Below are positions 53,047 through 61,835 of a DNA stretch of 64,000 bases, piece after piece (positions within the stretch are counted from its first letter, which is position 1; the number at the start of each line of letters is the position of its first letter). Source of the stretch: Pseudomonadota bacterium. Its GTDB lineage: Bacteria; Pseudomonadota; Alphaproteobacteria; Rhizobiales; Rhizobiaceae. The notes below the pieces were generated by a model. That model was not told the origin of the DNA. It saw nothing but the letters and a program-made list of their open reading frames with translations, and did no database searches. Both the position numbers and the translations under genes were made by a program. Where the stretch lies: assembly GCA_023451735.1 (NCBI GenBank), contig JAEXYH010000093.1, positions 1 to 64,000 on the forward strand. Direction: 5' to 3'.

Positions 53047-54564
53047 TCACTCTCCGCGCGGATAGCGCTTGGATTCTTCAAGATTATCGAGATTCATGTG
53101 GTTGCGCATGTAGCGCTCCGAGGCCTTCTGCAAAGGCTGGTAATCCCAAGGGTAATAGGCGCCGTTCCTGAGTGCTTCATACACAACCCAGCGCCGTGCC
53201 TGACTTTCGCGCACGGCCGCGTCGAATGCTGCCATGTCCCACTTGCCATCCCGCCGGGTACGAAATCCTTCCAGAATCTCCGCATAGGCCGGGTCGCCGG
53301 CAAGGTTCGTCAACTCCTTCGGATCGGCATCAAGATCGAAAAGCTGCTCTGGATCAAGTTCGCAATGGATGTATTTCCACTGACCCCCACGAATGCAGAC
53401 CAGTGGCGCATGGGAGGCTTCCGCCGCATATTCCATCAGCACCGGCGAGGTGCGCGTGCCGCCGTCGATCACTGGTTTCAGGCTCTCGCCATCCGTCCAG
53501 GGCGCGATCTCGGCCATGGAGATACCGGCAAGATCGCAGAGCGTCGGGGTGACATCGAGATTTGAGACGGGAGCCTCGTGCAGGACGGGATTAATGCCCG
53601 GACCCGCCACCATCAGCGGTACACGCGCCGACCCCTCGAAAAAATTCATCTTGAACCACAATCCGCGCTCACCCAGCATGTCGCCATGGTCTGAGCAGAA
53701 CAGGATGAATGTGTTGTCCAGCATCCGTGTGCGGGTGAGCGTGTCGATCAGTTCGCCCACCTTCTCGTCGATATAGGAAATATTGGCGAAATAGCCCTGC
53801 CGCGCCCGTCGCACATGCTCGCCGGTAATCGCAAAACTCGCATAGTCGCAGGACTTCAGAATGCGGTCCGAGTGGGGATCCTGTTCCTCCAGCATACCCA
53901 CTTCGGGCAGCAGGTGTTCACAATCCTCATAAAGATCCCAGAACTTTTTCCGCGCCACATAGGGATCGTGCGGATGCGTGAACGAAACGGTCAGGGCCCA
54001 GGGTCGACGGGCAATGTCATCATTCTCGCGGGCGAGATGATAGAGCTTCTGGTTGGCCAGAAACGCCACCTCGTCGTCGTATTCCATCTGGTTGGAAATC
54101 TCGGCGACACCAGCGCCGGTGACCGATCCCATATTGTGATACCACCAGTCGATCCGCTCGCCCGGCTTGCGATAATCCGGCGTCCAGCCGAAATCGGCCG
54201 GATAGATATCGGTCGTCAGCCGCTCCTCGAACCCGTGCATCTGGTCCGGCCCGACGAAATGCATCTTGCCCGAAAGCGCCGTGTAATAACCGGCGCGGCG
54301 CAGATGATGCGCATAGGTCGGGATCGACGAGACATATTCCGCCGCATTGTCATAGACCTGCGTCCGGCTCGGCAACTGCCCGGCCATGAAGGATGCGCGG
54401 GCGGGGGCGCAGAGCGGCGAGGACGTGTAGTTGTTGGCAAACCGCGCCGAGCGGGCGGCGAGAGCCTTCAAATTCGGCACATGCAGCCATTCCACCGGAC
54501 CATCGGGAAACAGCGTCCCGTTCAGCTGGTCGACCATGATGATAAGGATATTCGGGCGGGACAT
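53047..54564 (-). CDS. betC: Choline-sulfatase
   Basis: 505 residues, the expected length. The sulfatase nucleophile site C-x-P-x-R is in SSPLCAPARASFMAG (Cys to be converted to formylglycine), with the metal-binding NILIIMVDQLNG at the N-terminus and FCSDHGDMLGERGLWFK. It hydrolyses choline-O-sulfate to choline and sulfate. ATG 54564 matches the family start; the frame is open to 54636. First gene of the operon, with a short divergent region to higB. No betI precedes it. Confidence 0.96.
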   Translation of the reverse strand: MSRPNILIIMVDQLNGTLFPDGPVEWLHVPNLKALAARSARFANNYTSSPLCAPARASFMAGQLPSRTQVYDNAAEYVSSIPTYAHHLRRAGYYTALSGKMHFVGPDQMHGFEERLTTDIYPADFGWTPDYRKPGERIDWWYHNMGSVTGAGVAEISNQMEYDDEVAFLANQKLYHLARENDDIARRPWALTVSFTHPHDPYVARKKFWDLYEDCEHLLPEVGMLEEQDPHSDRILKSCDYASFAITGEHVRRARQGYFANISYIDEKVGELIDTLTRTRMLDNTFILFCSDHGDMLGERGLWFKMNFFEGSARVPLMVAGPGINPVLHEAPVSNLDVTPTLCDLAGISMAEIAPWTDGESLKPVIDGGTRTSPVLMEYAAEASHAPLVCIRGGQWKYIHCELDPEQLFDLDADPKELTNLAGDPAYAEILEGFRTRRDGKWDMAAFDAAVRESQARRWVVYEALRNGAYYPWDYQPLQKASERYMRNHMNLDNLEESKRYPRGE

Positions 54565-54723
54565 GATCGCGGCAGGCCTTATGGAGGGCGTGGAAGGGTA
54601 CCGTAAGGAGTTATTTTCGTTCGTGCCTCCGATCAAGCGTCGATTGCGAAGAGCGCTATCTCAAAAGCGTAGGTTCTTGCCGAATGTACCATGAGGTGGT
54701 ACACTGGTCTACGGAGGCGGATC

Positions 54724-55020
54724 ATGATTGCAAGCTTTCGGGATGACTGGCTTCGTGACTTTTTCGTTGCGGATGTTCGAAACGGAAAAATCCCGCCCGA
54801 TATTGAGGATCGGCTGTTTCGCAAGCTGCAGATGATTGACGATGCAAGGAATGACGAGGATTTACGCATACCGCCGAGCAATCATTTCGAAAAATTGCGA
54901 GGTTCCCTGCAAGGTTTCTGCTCGATCCGTGTGAACAAGCGGTGGCGTCTCATATTCCGTTGGGATGCTTCGGTAGGCGAGGCCGGTGAGCTTTACCTTG
55001 ATGATCATAGTTATAGATAG
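54724..55020 (+). CDS. higB: HigB-type toxin (RelE/ParE superfamily)
   Basis: 98 residues. IASFRDDWLRDFF opens the RelE-fold; the central LRIPPSNHFEKLRGSLQGFCSIRVNKRWRLIFRW is the HigB motif region with basic catalytic-type residues. HigB toxins cut mRNA on the ribosome. GGAGG precedes ATG 54724. Unusually for TA modules, the toxin gene comes first, which is normal for higBA. Seven bases separate it from higA. Confidence 0.92.
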   Translation: MIASFRDDWLRDFFVADVRNGKIPPDIEDRLFRKLQMIDDARNDEDLRIPPSNHFEKLRGSLQGFCSIRVNKRWRLIFRWDASVGEAGELYLDDHSYR

Positions 55021-55027
55021 GTGCACC

Positions 55028-55336
55028 ATGTTGATGACAAAGCGCAAACCGGTAGGCATCAGCGAAATTCTCGTCGAAGAGTTCATGGAGCCTATGGGCT
55101 TGACGCAGGCCGCTCTGGCAGACGCGATGGGTGTGCCGCGTAAGCACGTCAACGAACTCTGCAATGATCGCCGCACGGTAACGGTGCCGACGGCGCTCAT
55201 CCTCGCGCGTGTGTTTGGAAACAGTGCTGATTTCTGGCTGAACATCCAGCGCCGAAGCGATCTTTGGATGGCGATGAATAATCCGAAGGAGCTGGAGCGT
55301 ATTGAACGGGCGCGCCCACTCAATGATGCCGCCTGA
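55028..55336 (+). CDS. higA: HigA-type antitoxin (XRE family)
   Basis: 102 residues. Helix-turn-helix in MGLTQAALADAMGVPRKHVNELCNDRRTVTVPTALILARVFGNSADFWLNIQRRSDLWMAM, the HigA signature. It neutralises HigB and autoregulates the operon, probably from the 54565–54723 region that it shares with betC. Two ATGs (55028, 55034) are possible starts. Confidence 0.92.
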   Translation: MLMTKRKPVGISEILVEEFMEPMGLTQAALADAMGVPRKHVNELCNDRRTVTVPTALILARVFGNSADFWLNIQRRSDLWMAMNNPKELERIERARPLNDAA

Positions 55337-55456
55337 CCCGCGCCATTGACGCTGTCCGCGACCGCGCCAGATCTGGGTGATCATCTGAAAAAACGTCCAA
55401 GCCGCGGGGCCTGCTTCACCATAGCTTGGCCTCAAGCGAAATCGAAGGAGCTGGTC

Positions 55457-56008
55457 ATGGTTCTCGGTCTGGATACACCGCCCGTCTCGAAACTGCGCGA
55501 AAGATGGGGATGGTTCCTTGCGCTCGGCATTCTGCTGATCGTTTTCGGCTTCATCGCGCTGGCCAATCTGTTCGCTGCCACCATCGCCTCCGTCTTCTAC
55601 ATCGGCATGCTGATGCTGATCGGTGGTGTCGGTTATCTCATCCATGCCTTCCAGGTGAAGGGGTGGGAACATGGCCTGTTCTGGGGGCTCAGCGGCGCGC
55701 TTTACACGATCGCCGGCCTGCTTGCCTTCTGGAACCCGGCACTCACGGCCATCGTACTCACGCTGCTGATGGCGGTGGCGCTAATGGTAGCAGGCATTTT
55801 TCGCATATGGGTCGGTTTCAGGCTCCGTCCTGCACGCGGGGCAGGCTGGGTGATGGCAGCCGGCGTCATCACGGCGCTCGCGGGTCTCGTCATCGCGCTA
55901 GGCTGGCCGGTTAACAGCTTGCTTGTGCTCGGTATTTTTCTCAGCCTGGACCTCATGATCCAAGGCTGGGCAATGGTTGCGCTGGCGCTTGCCGCGCGAT
56001 CTGTCTGA
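55457..56008 (+). CDS. HdeD-like DUF308 membrane protein
   Basis: 183 residues and six hydrophobic spans. The opening LRERWGWFLALGILLIVFGFIALANLFAATIASVF and the repeated WNP-centred second half (LLAFWNPALTAIVLTLLMAVALMVAGIFRI) are the HdeD/DUF308 pattern. HdeD proteins are linked to acid resistance in E. coli; here the role is inferred only by family. AAGGAG precedes ATG 55457; the larger frame from 55346 is not used. Confidence 0.9.
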   Translation: MVLGLDTPPVSKLRERWGWFLALGILLIVFGFIALANLFAATIASVFYIGMLMLIGGVGYLIHAFQVKGWEHGLFWGLSGALYTIAGLLAFWNPALTAIVLTLLMAVALMVAGIFRIWVGFRLRPARGAGWVMAAGVITALAGLVIALGWPVNSLLVLGIFLSLDLMIQGWAMVALALAARSV

Positions 56009-56192
56009 GTATCGCCTTTTGCCTGTAATTCATTGAATTTTAAGCAAATACCAGAGGGCTGTCACAAAACATTCATGTGATTTTCATAGAGGAGCAACGG
56101 ATTATTGACGGCTCGCAACGCAACTTGCGCAACGTCACTTGAGACCTTTCTTCGAGCATTTTGAAAAGTGCTCGTGCAGTGGAGTAATGCGT

Positions 56193-57998
56193 ATGTCGTC
56201 TGCGGCTGTTCTCGAACCGGGTGTCATCCGGCGATATGCAGGCGACCAGCTTGTCACGCTTGGAAAACTGGTTCTGGAAAACGCTTTCCAGCCGATTGTC
56301 GAAGTGGCAACCGGATCGGTTTTCGGTTACGAATCCCTGCTGCGCGGCCATGAAAGGATCGGCTTTGCCTCTCCGCCGGCGCTTCTCGATGAGGCCCAGC
56401 AGGCGGGCCAGCTTCTGGCGCTCGAACAGATGATGTCCGGCCGGGCGCTTGCCAAGTTCGCGACGCTTCCCGAATATTCCTCGACCACGCTTTTCCTCAA
56501 CCTCGATGTCCGCCTGATCCGTCAGGGCCATGAATTCCTTGAAAAGGTGCTGCATCACCTTCGCGCCGCGGGTATCGCGCCGTCTTCGGTCTGCTTCGAG
56601 TTTTCCGAACGTTTCGATAATACCAGCGTGCCGGAATTTGCCGATCTGGTGGCGGATATGCGCAAGGCCGGCTTCAAGCTCGCCATCGACGATTTCGGCG
56701 TCGGCCATGGCGAGATGAAGCTGCTCTGCGATTTTCCAGTCGATTATCTGAAGATCGATCGACATTTTGTCTCGGAGATCGATAAAAATCCGCGCAAGCG
56801 CCACCTGGTGAAAAATATCGTCAACATTGCCCACACGCTCGGTATCCGGGTCGTCGCCGAGGGCATTGAGACGGAAGCCGAGTTCCTCGCCTGCCGCGAA
56901 TATGGCGTCGATCTCGTCCAGGGCTATTTCATCGCAAGGCCGACGACGTTTCTCACCGAACTGCAGCCGGCCTTTCCGCATCTGGCCGATATCGGTCGTG
57001 CGCGCCGCTCAAGCCAGTCGCTCGACGAAATTTTGATCCGCAAACAGATCGAGAAATTGCCGACGGTTTATGAAAACGATGCGATCGACTCGGTGTTCGA
57101 ACTGTTTCGCCGCAATCCGCGCCAAGCCTTCTTTCCGGTTCTGAACGCCAATGGAGAACCGCGCGGCGTCATCAACGAATACCATCTGAAGGAATTCATC
57201 TATCAGCCCTTCGGCCGCGACCTTTTGAAAAACAAGGTCTATGAACGCTCGATCGCCCATTTCGTCGAGCGTGCGCCGATCATCGGGCTGGATGCCGAGG
57301 CGGAAGAGCTGATGAGCCTGTTCGCCAATATGGAAAACAGCGCTTGCGTTATCCTGACGGAAAACATGCGTTATGCCGGCGTTGTCTCTGCCGCATCGCT
57401 TATCAAGGTCGTCAACGAGAAGCAGCTGAAGATCGCCCAGGATCAGAACCCGCTGACCAGCTTGCCCGGCAACCGTGCTGTGCGCGATTTCATGCAGGAA
57501 GCCGGCCGCGACGATGAGGAAAGCCGCTTCTTCTGTTACTGCGACTTCGACAACTTCAAGCCGTTCAACGACCACTATGGTTTCCAGAAAGGCGACCACG
57601 CGATCTCGCTGTTTGCGGCACTGATGAAGCGGTACTTCTTCTCGGAAGACGACTTTCTCGGGCATATCGGCGGCGACGATTTCTTCATCGGCGTCCGCGA
57701 CTGGACCCGCGAGGAACTGGACGAAATTCTCGAACGCCTGCTGTCCGATTTCCACGGCGATGTCATAGAGCTTTATTCCGAAGAGGAACGAGCGTCCGGA
57801 AAGATCCGCGGCCATGACCGTTCCGGCCGCGAACGGGATTTCCCGCTGCTGCGCTGCTCGATCGGCGTTCTGGAGCTGCCCAAGGGCCTCCTTCTCGACG
57901 ATATCGGCCGCATCAGCGTCGAGATCGCTTCGGTCAAGGCAAGCGCCAAGGAAAGCGAAGGCGGTCTCGTCTTTTCCTTCTTCGGTGAGACAAAGTGA
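56193..57998 (+). CDS. EAL–CBS–GGDEF signalling protein (cyclic-di-GMP)
   Basis: 601 residues with the EAL domain first (about 20–275), a CBS-like pair (about 285–420) and a C-terminal GGDEF domain (about 430–590). EAL blocks: FGYESLLRG (ESL instead of EAL), AIDDFGVGHGEM, LKIDRHFVSEI, VAEGIETEAE and QGYFIARP, so most metal ligands remain. The GGDEF site reads GGDDF, a conservative Glu-to-Asp change. It could have phosphodiesterase, cyclase or regulatory activity; I cannot decide which. No TM segment. ATG 56193 has GGAG eight to ten bases upstream. Confidence 0.88.
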   Translation: MSSAAVLEPGVIRRYAGDQLVTLGKLVLENAFQPIVEVATGSVFGYESLLRGHERIGFASPPALLDEAQQAGQLLALEQMMSGRALAKFATLPEYSSTTLFLNLDVRLIRQGHEFLEKVLHHLRAAGIAPSSVCFEFSERFDNTSVPEFADLVADMRKAGFKLAIDDFGVGHGEMKLLCDFPVDYLKIDRHFVSEIDKNPRKRHLVKNIVNIAHTLGIRVVAEGIETEAEFLACREYGVDLVQGYFIARPTTFLTELQPAFPHLADIGRARRSSQSLDEILIRKQIEKLPTVYENDAIDSVFELFRRNPRQAFFPVLNANGEPRGVINEYHLKEFIYQPFGRDLLKNKVYERSIAHFVERAPIIGLDAEAEELMSLFANMENSACVILTENMRYAGVVSAASLIKVVNEKQLKIAQDQNPLTSLPGNRAVRDFMQEAGRDDEESRFFCYCDFDNFKPFNDHYGFQKGDHAISLFAALMKRYFFSEDDFLGHIGGDDFFIGVRDWTREELDEILERLLSDFHGDVIELYSEEERASGKIRGHDRSGRERDFPLLRCSIGVLELPKGLLLDDIGRISVEIASVKASAKESEGGLVFSFFGETK

Positions 57999-58076
57999 CC
58001 GGCCACAGCCGTCGGTCCCTTTCTAAGGTTGGGGTCGTGTCCTAAGTCAGTGCTCTCATGCTGACAGGAGTTCCTC

Positions 58077-59093
58077 ATGACGCTTTCCCCCAAGCCGCTT
58101 CCAAACGAGATGCGTTTCATCGACCTGCCGTCCTTCGGTTCTCCCGATGTGATGACGGTTTCCCGCGGACCGCTGCCGAAGCCGCGTCCCGGCGAAATTC
58201 TGGTCAAGCTCGAAGCATCGGGCGTCAACCGCCCTGATGTGGCGCAGCGCAAGGGCAGCTATCCGCCGCCGAAGGATGCGAGCCCGATCCTCGGTCTCGA
58301 AATCGCTGGTGAAGTTGTGTCACTTGGCGAGGGCGTTACGGAATTCAGGCTCGGCGACAAGGTCTGCGCGCTCGCCAATGGCGGCGGTTATGCCGAATAT
58401 TGCGCCGTGCCGGCAGGTCAGGCGCTGCCATGGCCAAGGGGGTATGATGCGGTCAAGGCGGCAGCCGTGCCGGAAACCTTCTTCACCGTCTGGGCCAACC
58501 TCTTTCAGATGGCAGGCCTGACCGAAGGCGAGAGCGTGTTGATCCATGGCGGATCGAGCGGCATCGGAACGACCGCGATCCAGCTCGCCAAGGCCTTTGG
58601 CGCGACCGTCTATGCGACGGCCGGTTCGAAGGAAAAATGCGACGCCTGCGAAAAGCTCGGTGCGAAGAGGGCGATCAATTACAAGACTGAGGAGTTTGCC
58701 GAGGTGATCAAGGCCGAGACGGACGGGCAGGGTGTGGATGTCGTACTCGACATGATTGGCGCCGCCTATTTCGAGAAGAACCTGTCGGTGCTGGCCAAGG
58801 ACGGCTGCCTGTCGATCATCGCTTTCCTGGGCGGTGCGAAGGCGGATAGCATCAACCTGACGCCGATCATGGTCAAACGCCTGACGGTGACGGGCTCGAC
58901 CATGCGCCCGCGTACAGCCGACGAGAAGCGCGCCATCCGCGATGATCTCGTCACCGAGGTCTGGCCGCTACTGGAAAAGGGCGAAATCGCCCCGGTGATC
59001 CATTCGGTACTGGATTTCGATCAAGTCTCCGAGGCTCACAGGCTGATGGAAACCAGCAGCCATATCGGCAAGATCGTGCTGAAATTAGAATAA
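58077..59093 (+). CDS. NAD(P)H-quinone oxidoreductase (zeta-crystallin/PIG3-like MDR)
   Basis: 338 residues. An MDR-superfamily oxidoreductase without zinc ligands: ILVKLEASGVNRPDVAQRKGSYPPPKDASPILGLEIAGEV, GGYAEYCAVPAGQALPWP, and the cofactor fold VLIHGGSSGIGTTAIQLAKAFG. These traits match the PIG3/TP53I3-type quinone reductases. Cytoplasmic. Not linked to a neighbouring operon. Confidence 0.93.
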   Translation: MTLSPKPLPNEMRFIDLPSFGSPDVMTVSRGPLPKPRPGEILVKLEASGVNRPDVAQRKGSYPPPKDASPILGLEIAGEVVSLGEGVTEFRLGDKVCALANGGGYAEYCAVPAGQALPWPRGYDAVKAAAVPETFFTVWANLFQMAGLTEGESVLIHGGSSGIGTTAIQLAKAFGATVYATAGSKEKCDACEKLGAKRAINYKTEEFAEVIKAETDGQGVDVVLDMIGAAYFEKNLSVLAKDGCLSIIAFLGGAKADSINLTPIMVKRLTVTGSTMRPRTADEKRAIRDDLVTEVWPLLEKGEIAPVIHSVLDFDQVSEAHRLMETSSHIGKIVLKLE

Positions 59094-59266
59094 CTGGCTG
59101 GCCTTGAAGGAATCGCAGACATCTTCAGGCTCGCGAATGCTAAGCGCGAATCGGTGGTTTTGCAAAGCACATATGTTCGCGTGGCGTTACATAACTTGCC
59201 TTGCAAGACATGCGTATGACACCTACCTTCTATTCATCGTCAACGTAATGAAAGGAAGGTGATCCA

Positions 59267-59341
59267 ATGTCTAATGAGATTTCGGTCTGCGTAACGGGCA
59301 ATGGAAAGGTGGCGGTCTTGACGGGGCAGCCCTCGGCCTGA
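59267..59341 (+). CDS. Short ORF (24 residues), possible leader peptide or small protein
   Basis: The product starts MSNEISVCVTGNGK and ends VLTGQPSA, with GGAAGGTG six to eight bases before ATG 59267. It is followed 66 bases later by an intrinsic terminator, so it forms a self-contained transcript of perhaps 200 bases. It could be a regulatory RNA with a short reading frame, a leader peptide, or a free small protein. No family recognised. Confidence 0.45.
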   Translation: MSNEISVCVTGNGKVAVLTGQPSA

Positions 59342-59407
59342 ACCACATCTTCCCTATCGGACTGTCGCGAGACGGGCCGGGTTCGTTCGACGGACCAGAT
59401 TTCATGG

Positions 59408-59437
59408 AAGGGTCGCCTTGGCGGCCCTTTTCCTTTT
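59408..59437 (+). terminator. Rho-independent terminator after the short ORF
   Basis: AAGGGTCGCC (59408–59417) pairs with GGCGGCCCTT (59420–59429), one G·T pair, followed by TTTCCTTTT. It closes the short transcript well before the DUF1127 gene. Confidence 0.8.
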
Positions 59438-59702
59438 CTGTCGCCAAACGGAAATACCGTCACGTCAACAGCGAGGCCTGCTGACGTGGCTGCATGTTTT
59501 TTGGGCGAAATTCCTCCCACAATGCCTGTTTTCGACGCTGTTGCTTTGATCGAGATCAGAAAAACACCTGCTCATTGCGCAAGGGTGTGCTGCCGATTGA
59601 ATGCTACTGAAAGAAGGTCCCCCGGCGTATAACAAACGCATCGAAGCAGGAAGGCGCCACCAACCGGCAGCCGCTTCGAAAGCCCAGGAAAGGGGGACCA
59701 TC

Positions 59703-59849
59703 ATGAACGTTACACGCACTCTCAAGAATTGGCGCAACTACCGTCGGACGGTTGCCGAACTGGAGCGGATGACGACGCGCGAACTGGCAGATCTCGGGAT
59801 CACCCAGGGCGAGATCCACCGCTTCGCTCGCACCGCTCACGGTTTCTGA
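59703..59849 (+). CDS. DUF1127 small basic protein
   Basis: 48 residues: MNVTRTLKNWRNYRRTVA, then the conserved ELERMTTRELADLGITQGEI block that defines DUF1127. Short DUF1127 proteins in Agrobacterium bind RNA and influence phosphate metabolism. A strong GGGGGA lies seven bases before the ATG. The short size is normal for this class. Confidence 0.92.
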   Translation: MNVTRTLKNWRNYRRTVAELERMTTRELADLGITQGEIHRFARTAHGF

Positions 59850-59923
59850 TCGAAAAACAGGCATGCTCTACGATGAAAACGCTCGCCGTCACGCGGGCGT
59901 TTTGCTTTTGCAGGATTGCGCGG

Positions 59924-60661
59924 TCAGATGCCGATCCGCCCCAGCGCCGGGACTTTTATGCCGGGGCGGGCAAGATCGAGGCCCGCGACGAGGCCGAGGA
60001 AATGTATCTCCAGGCCGCTGCGCTTGCCGATCGAAAAGCCGGCCAATCCCCGGATCGTTACATGCAGGTCGCGCCAGTCCTCGTCCAGATGGACGAATTC
60101 TCCATCCGGCAGATAGTCCCGGCCAACGGCGTGTGGGGGCAGTACCGCTCCCAGTTCCGGCAGGGTTCTCAGCACATAGGCAACGAAGGTATTGGAATTC
60201 GGTCCGGGCCAGATCGTATAACCGCCGGGCTCGGAATAGGGATAGGCTGCGATCGCACCTTCGATCTTCGGGATCAGCAGCTCCGCTTTTGAGCCGGTAA
60301 CCGAGGCTACCAATTCCGGCATGTTGGAATACCAATAGGCATCCGCTGCGCGGTGATTGCGCCGGATCGGCGATCCCCAGCCCACCTTGTCATAGCGTGT
60401 ATAGGTGGAAGCTCCCTTTTCCTTGGTGACGATCCAGGCGTGGCTGGCGACCGACCCCTTCAGTCCGCCTGTCATGGCGGAGAAAATATAGATCGCCGCA
60501 TCATTGCTCTCTTCGGGCTTGGGGAGGATGCCGGCCGATGTCCAGCGCGCAGCACTCCACCCGGACGGATGATCCTTCATCGCCCAAAGTCCTGCCGAAG
60601 CAAAGGTCGGCAGCAGATAGACGATGAAGATGACGATCAGCAGACGTTTTACCGATTTCAT
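59924..60661 (-). CDS. DUF3750 domain protein with signal/anchor
   Basis: 245 residues. A hydrophobic N-terminus (MKSVKRLLIVIFIVYLLPTFASAG) acts as a signal or anchor. The body carries DUF3750 blocks: AAIYIFSAMTGGLKGSVASHAWIVTKEKG, RYDKVGWGSPIRRN and EGAIAAYPYSEPGGYTIWPGPNSNTFVAYVLRTLPELGAVLPPHAVGRDYLPDG. The His/Asn pattern suggests a hydrolase-like fold, but no function is known. ATG 60661 is preferred over ATG 60667 because the GGGA is better spaced. Divergent from asparaginase. Confidence 0.88.
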   Translation of the reverse strand: MKSVKRLLIVIFIVYLLPTFASAGLWAMKDHPSGWSAARWTSAGILPKPEESNDAAIYIFSAMTGGLKGSVASHAWIVTKEKGASTYTRYDKVGWGSPIRRNHRAADAYWYSNMPELVASVTGSKAELLIPKIEGAIAAYPYSEPGGYTIWPGPNSNTFVAYVLRTLPELGAVLPPHAVGRDYLPDGEFVHLDEDWRDLHVTIRGLAGFSIGKRSGLEIHFLGLVAGLDLARPGIKVPALGRIGI

Positions 60662-60751
60662 TAGCATTTCCCGTGCAAGTCTTCCGCGAACCGGCTATGA
60701 CGCCGCCACTTGTTCCGATCGCAACAGAATCCAGCAAAATCAGGACTGACC

Positions 60752-61759
60752 ATGCAAAATCCCGTTACCGTCGAAGTGACCCGCGGCAAGCTTGTCGAGA
60801 GCCGCCACAAGGGATTGGGCGTGGTTGTCGATGGCAGCGGAAAAACAGTGTTTTCCTTCGGCGATGCGGAAGCCGGCGTCTTTCCGCGTTCCGCCTGCAA
60901 GGCCATGCAGGCGCTGCCGCTGGTCGAGAGTGGCGCCGCGGATGCTTTCGGCTTCGGCAATGCCGAACTCGCCTTCGCCTGCGCCTCGCATTCCGGCGAG
61001 GACCGGCATGTCGAAATGGCGGCTTTCATGCTGAAGAAGGCCGGTCGCGACGCGTCTGCGCTCGAATGCGGCGCGCACTGGTCGTCCGATCAGTCGACCC
61101 TCATTCATCAGGCCCGGACCATCGAAAAACCGACGGCGCTGCATAATAACTGCTCTGGAAAACATGCCGGCTTTGTCTGCACCTGCGTTCATTCCGGCGC
61201 TCCGGTCGAAAACTATGTCGGTTACGACCACCCGCTGCAGCGGGAGATCCGCGACGTCATGCAGAGCCTGACAGGCACCGTCCTTGGTGAAGACAATTGC
61301 GGCACGGATGGCTGCTCCATCCCGACCTATGCCGTGCCGCTCAAGGGGCTGGCACATGGTTTCGCAAAAATGCTGACCGGCGAGGGGCTTGTCGCATCGC
61401 GCGCCAAGGCGTCTCGCCGTCTGATCGATGCCTGCATGGCCGAACCCTTCTATGTGGCCGGCACCGACCGCGCCTGCACAAAATTGATGGAACTGGCTCC
61501 GGGCAAGATCTTTGCGAAAACCGGTGCCGAAGGTGTCTTCGTTGCCGCACTTCCCGACCAGGGCCTCGCCATGGCCGTCAAATGCGAGGACGGCACCACT
61601 CGCGCCGCCGAAGCGATGATCTATGCCCTGATTTCCCGCTATTTCGAGAAGGGTGGCGAGACCCAGACGAAGCTGATGGAAATGGCCAACCGCCAGATGA
61701 AGAACTGGAACGGCATCCATGTCGGCGATGTCCGCGTCACCGACGCCATGTTCGCCTGA
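60752..61759 (+). CDS. ansA: L-asparaginase, Rhizobium etli type (thermolabile, class 3)
   Basis: 335 residues. It hydrolyses asparagine to aspartate and ammonium. The unusual catalytic elements of the R. etli family are all present: Ser47-x-x-Lys50 (SACK), Cys134 and Lys137 in NNCSGKH, and Cys188 in DNCGTDGCSIPT, aligning one residue before the ReAV Ser48/Lys51/Cys135/Lys138/Cys189. It is unrelated to the E. coli AnsA/AnsB enzymes. ATG 60752 is preferred over the upstream TTG-rich frame. Here it is not preceded by an ansR/ansB partner. Confidence 0.93.
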   Translation: MQNPVTVEVTRGKLVESRHKGLGVVVDGSGKTVFSFGDAEAGVFPRSACKAMQALPLVESGAADAFGFGNAELAFACASHSGEDRHVEMAAFMLKKAGRDASALECGAHWSSDQSTLIHQARTIEKPTALHNNCSGKHAGFVCTCVHSGAPVENYVGYDHPLQREIRDVMQSLTGTVLGEDNCGTDGCSIPTYAVPLKGLAHGFAKMLTGEGLVASRAKASRRLIDACMAEPFYVAGTDRACTKLMELAPGKIFAKTGAEGVFVAALPDQGLAMAVKCEDGTTRAAEAMIYALISRYFEKGGETQTKLMEMANRQMKNWNGIHVGDVRVTDAMFA

Positions 61760-61835
61760 TAAGAAACGCCTGATCTGCCCTCACTGGTCTGCGTCTACGG
61801 TCGTGTTATGACTATCGCAGATCAGGAGGACGCCC

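Larger units (their letters stand above)
59094..59702. other. 609-base gap with a short ORF and terminator
   Basis: No full-size gene. It holds a 24-residue ORF with a strong ribosome binding site (59267–59341), a terminator at 59408–59437, and the leader of the DUF1127 gene. The rest (59440–59600) shows no clear feature. Confidence 0.5.
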
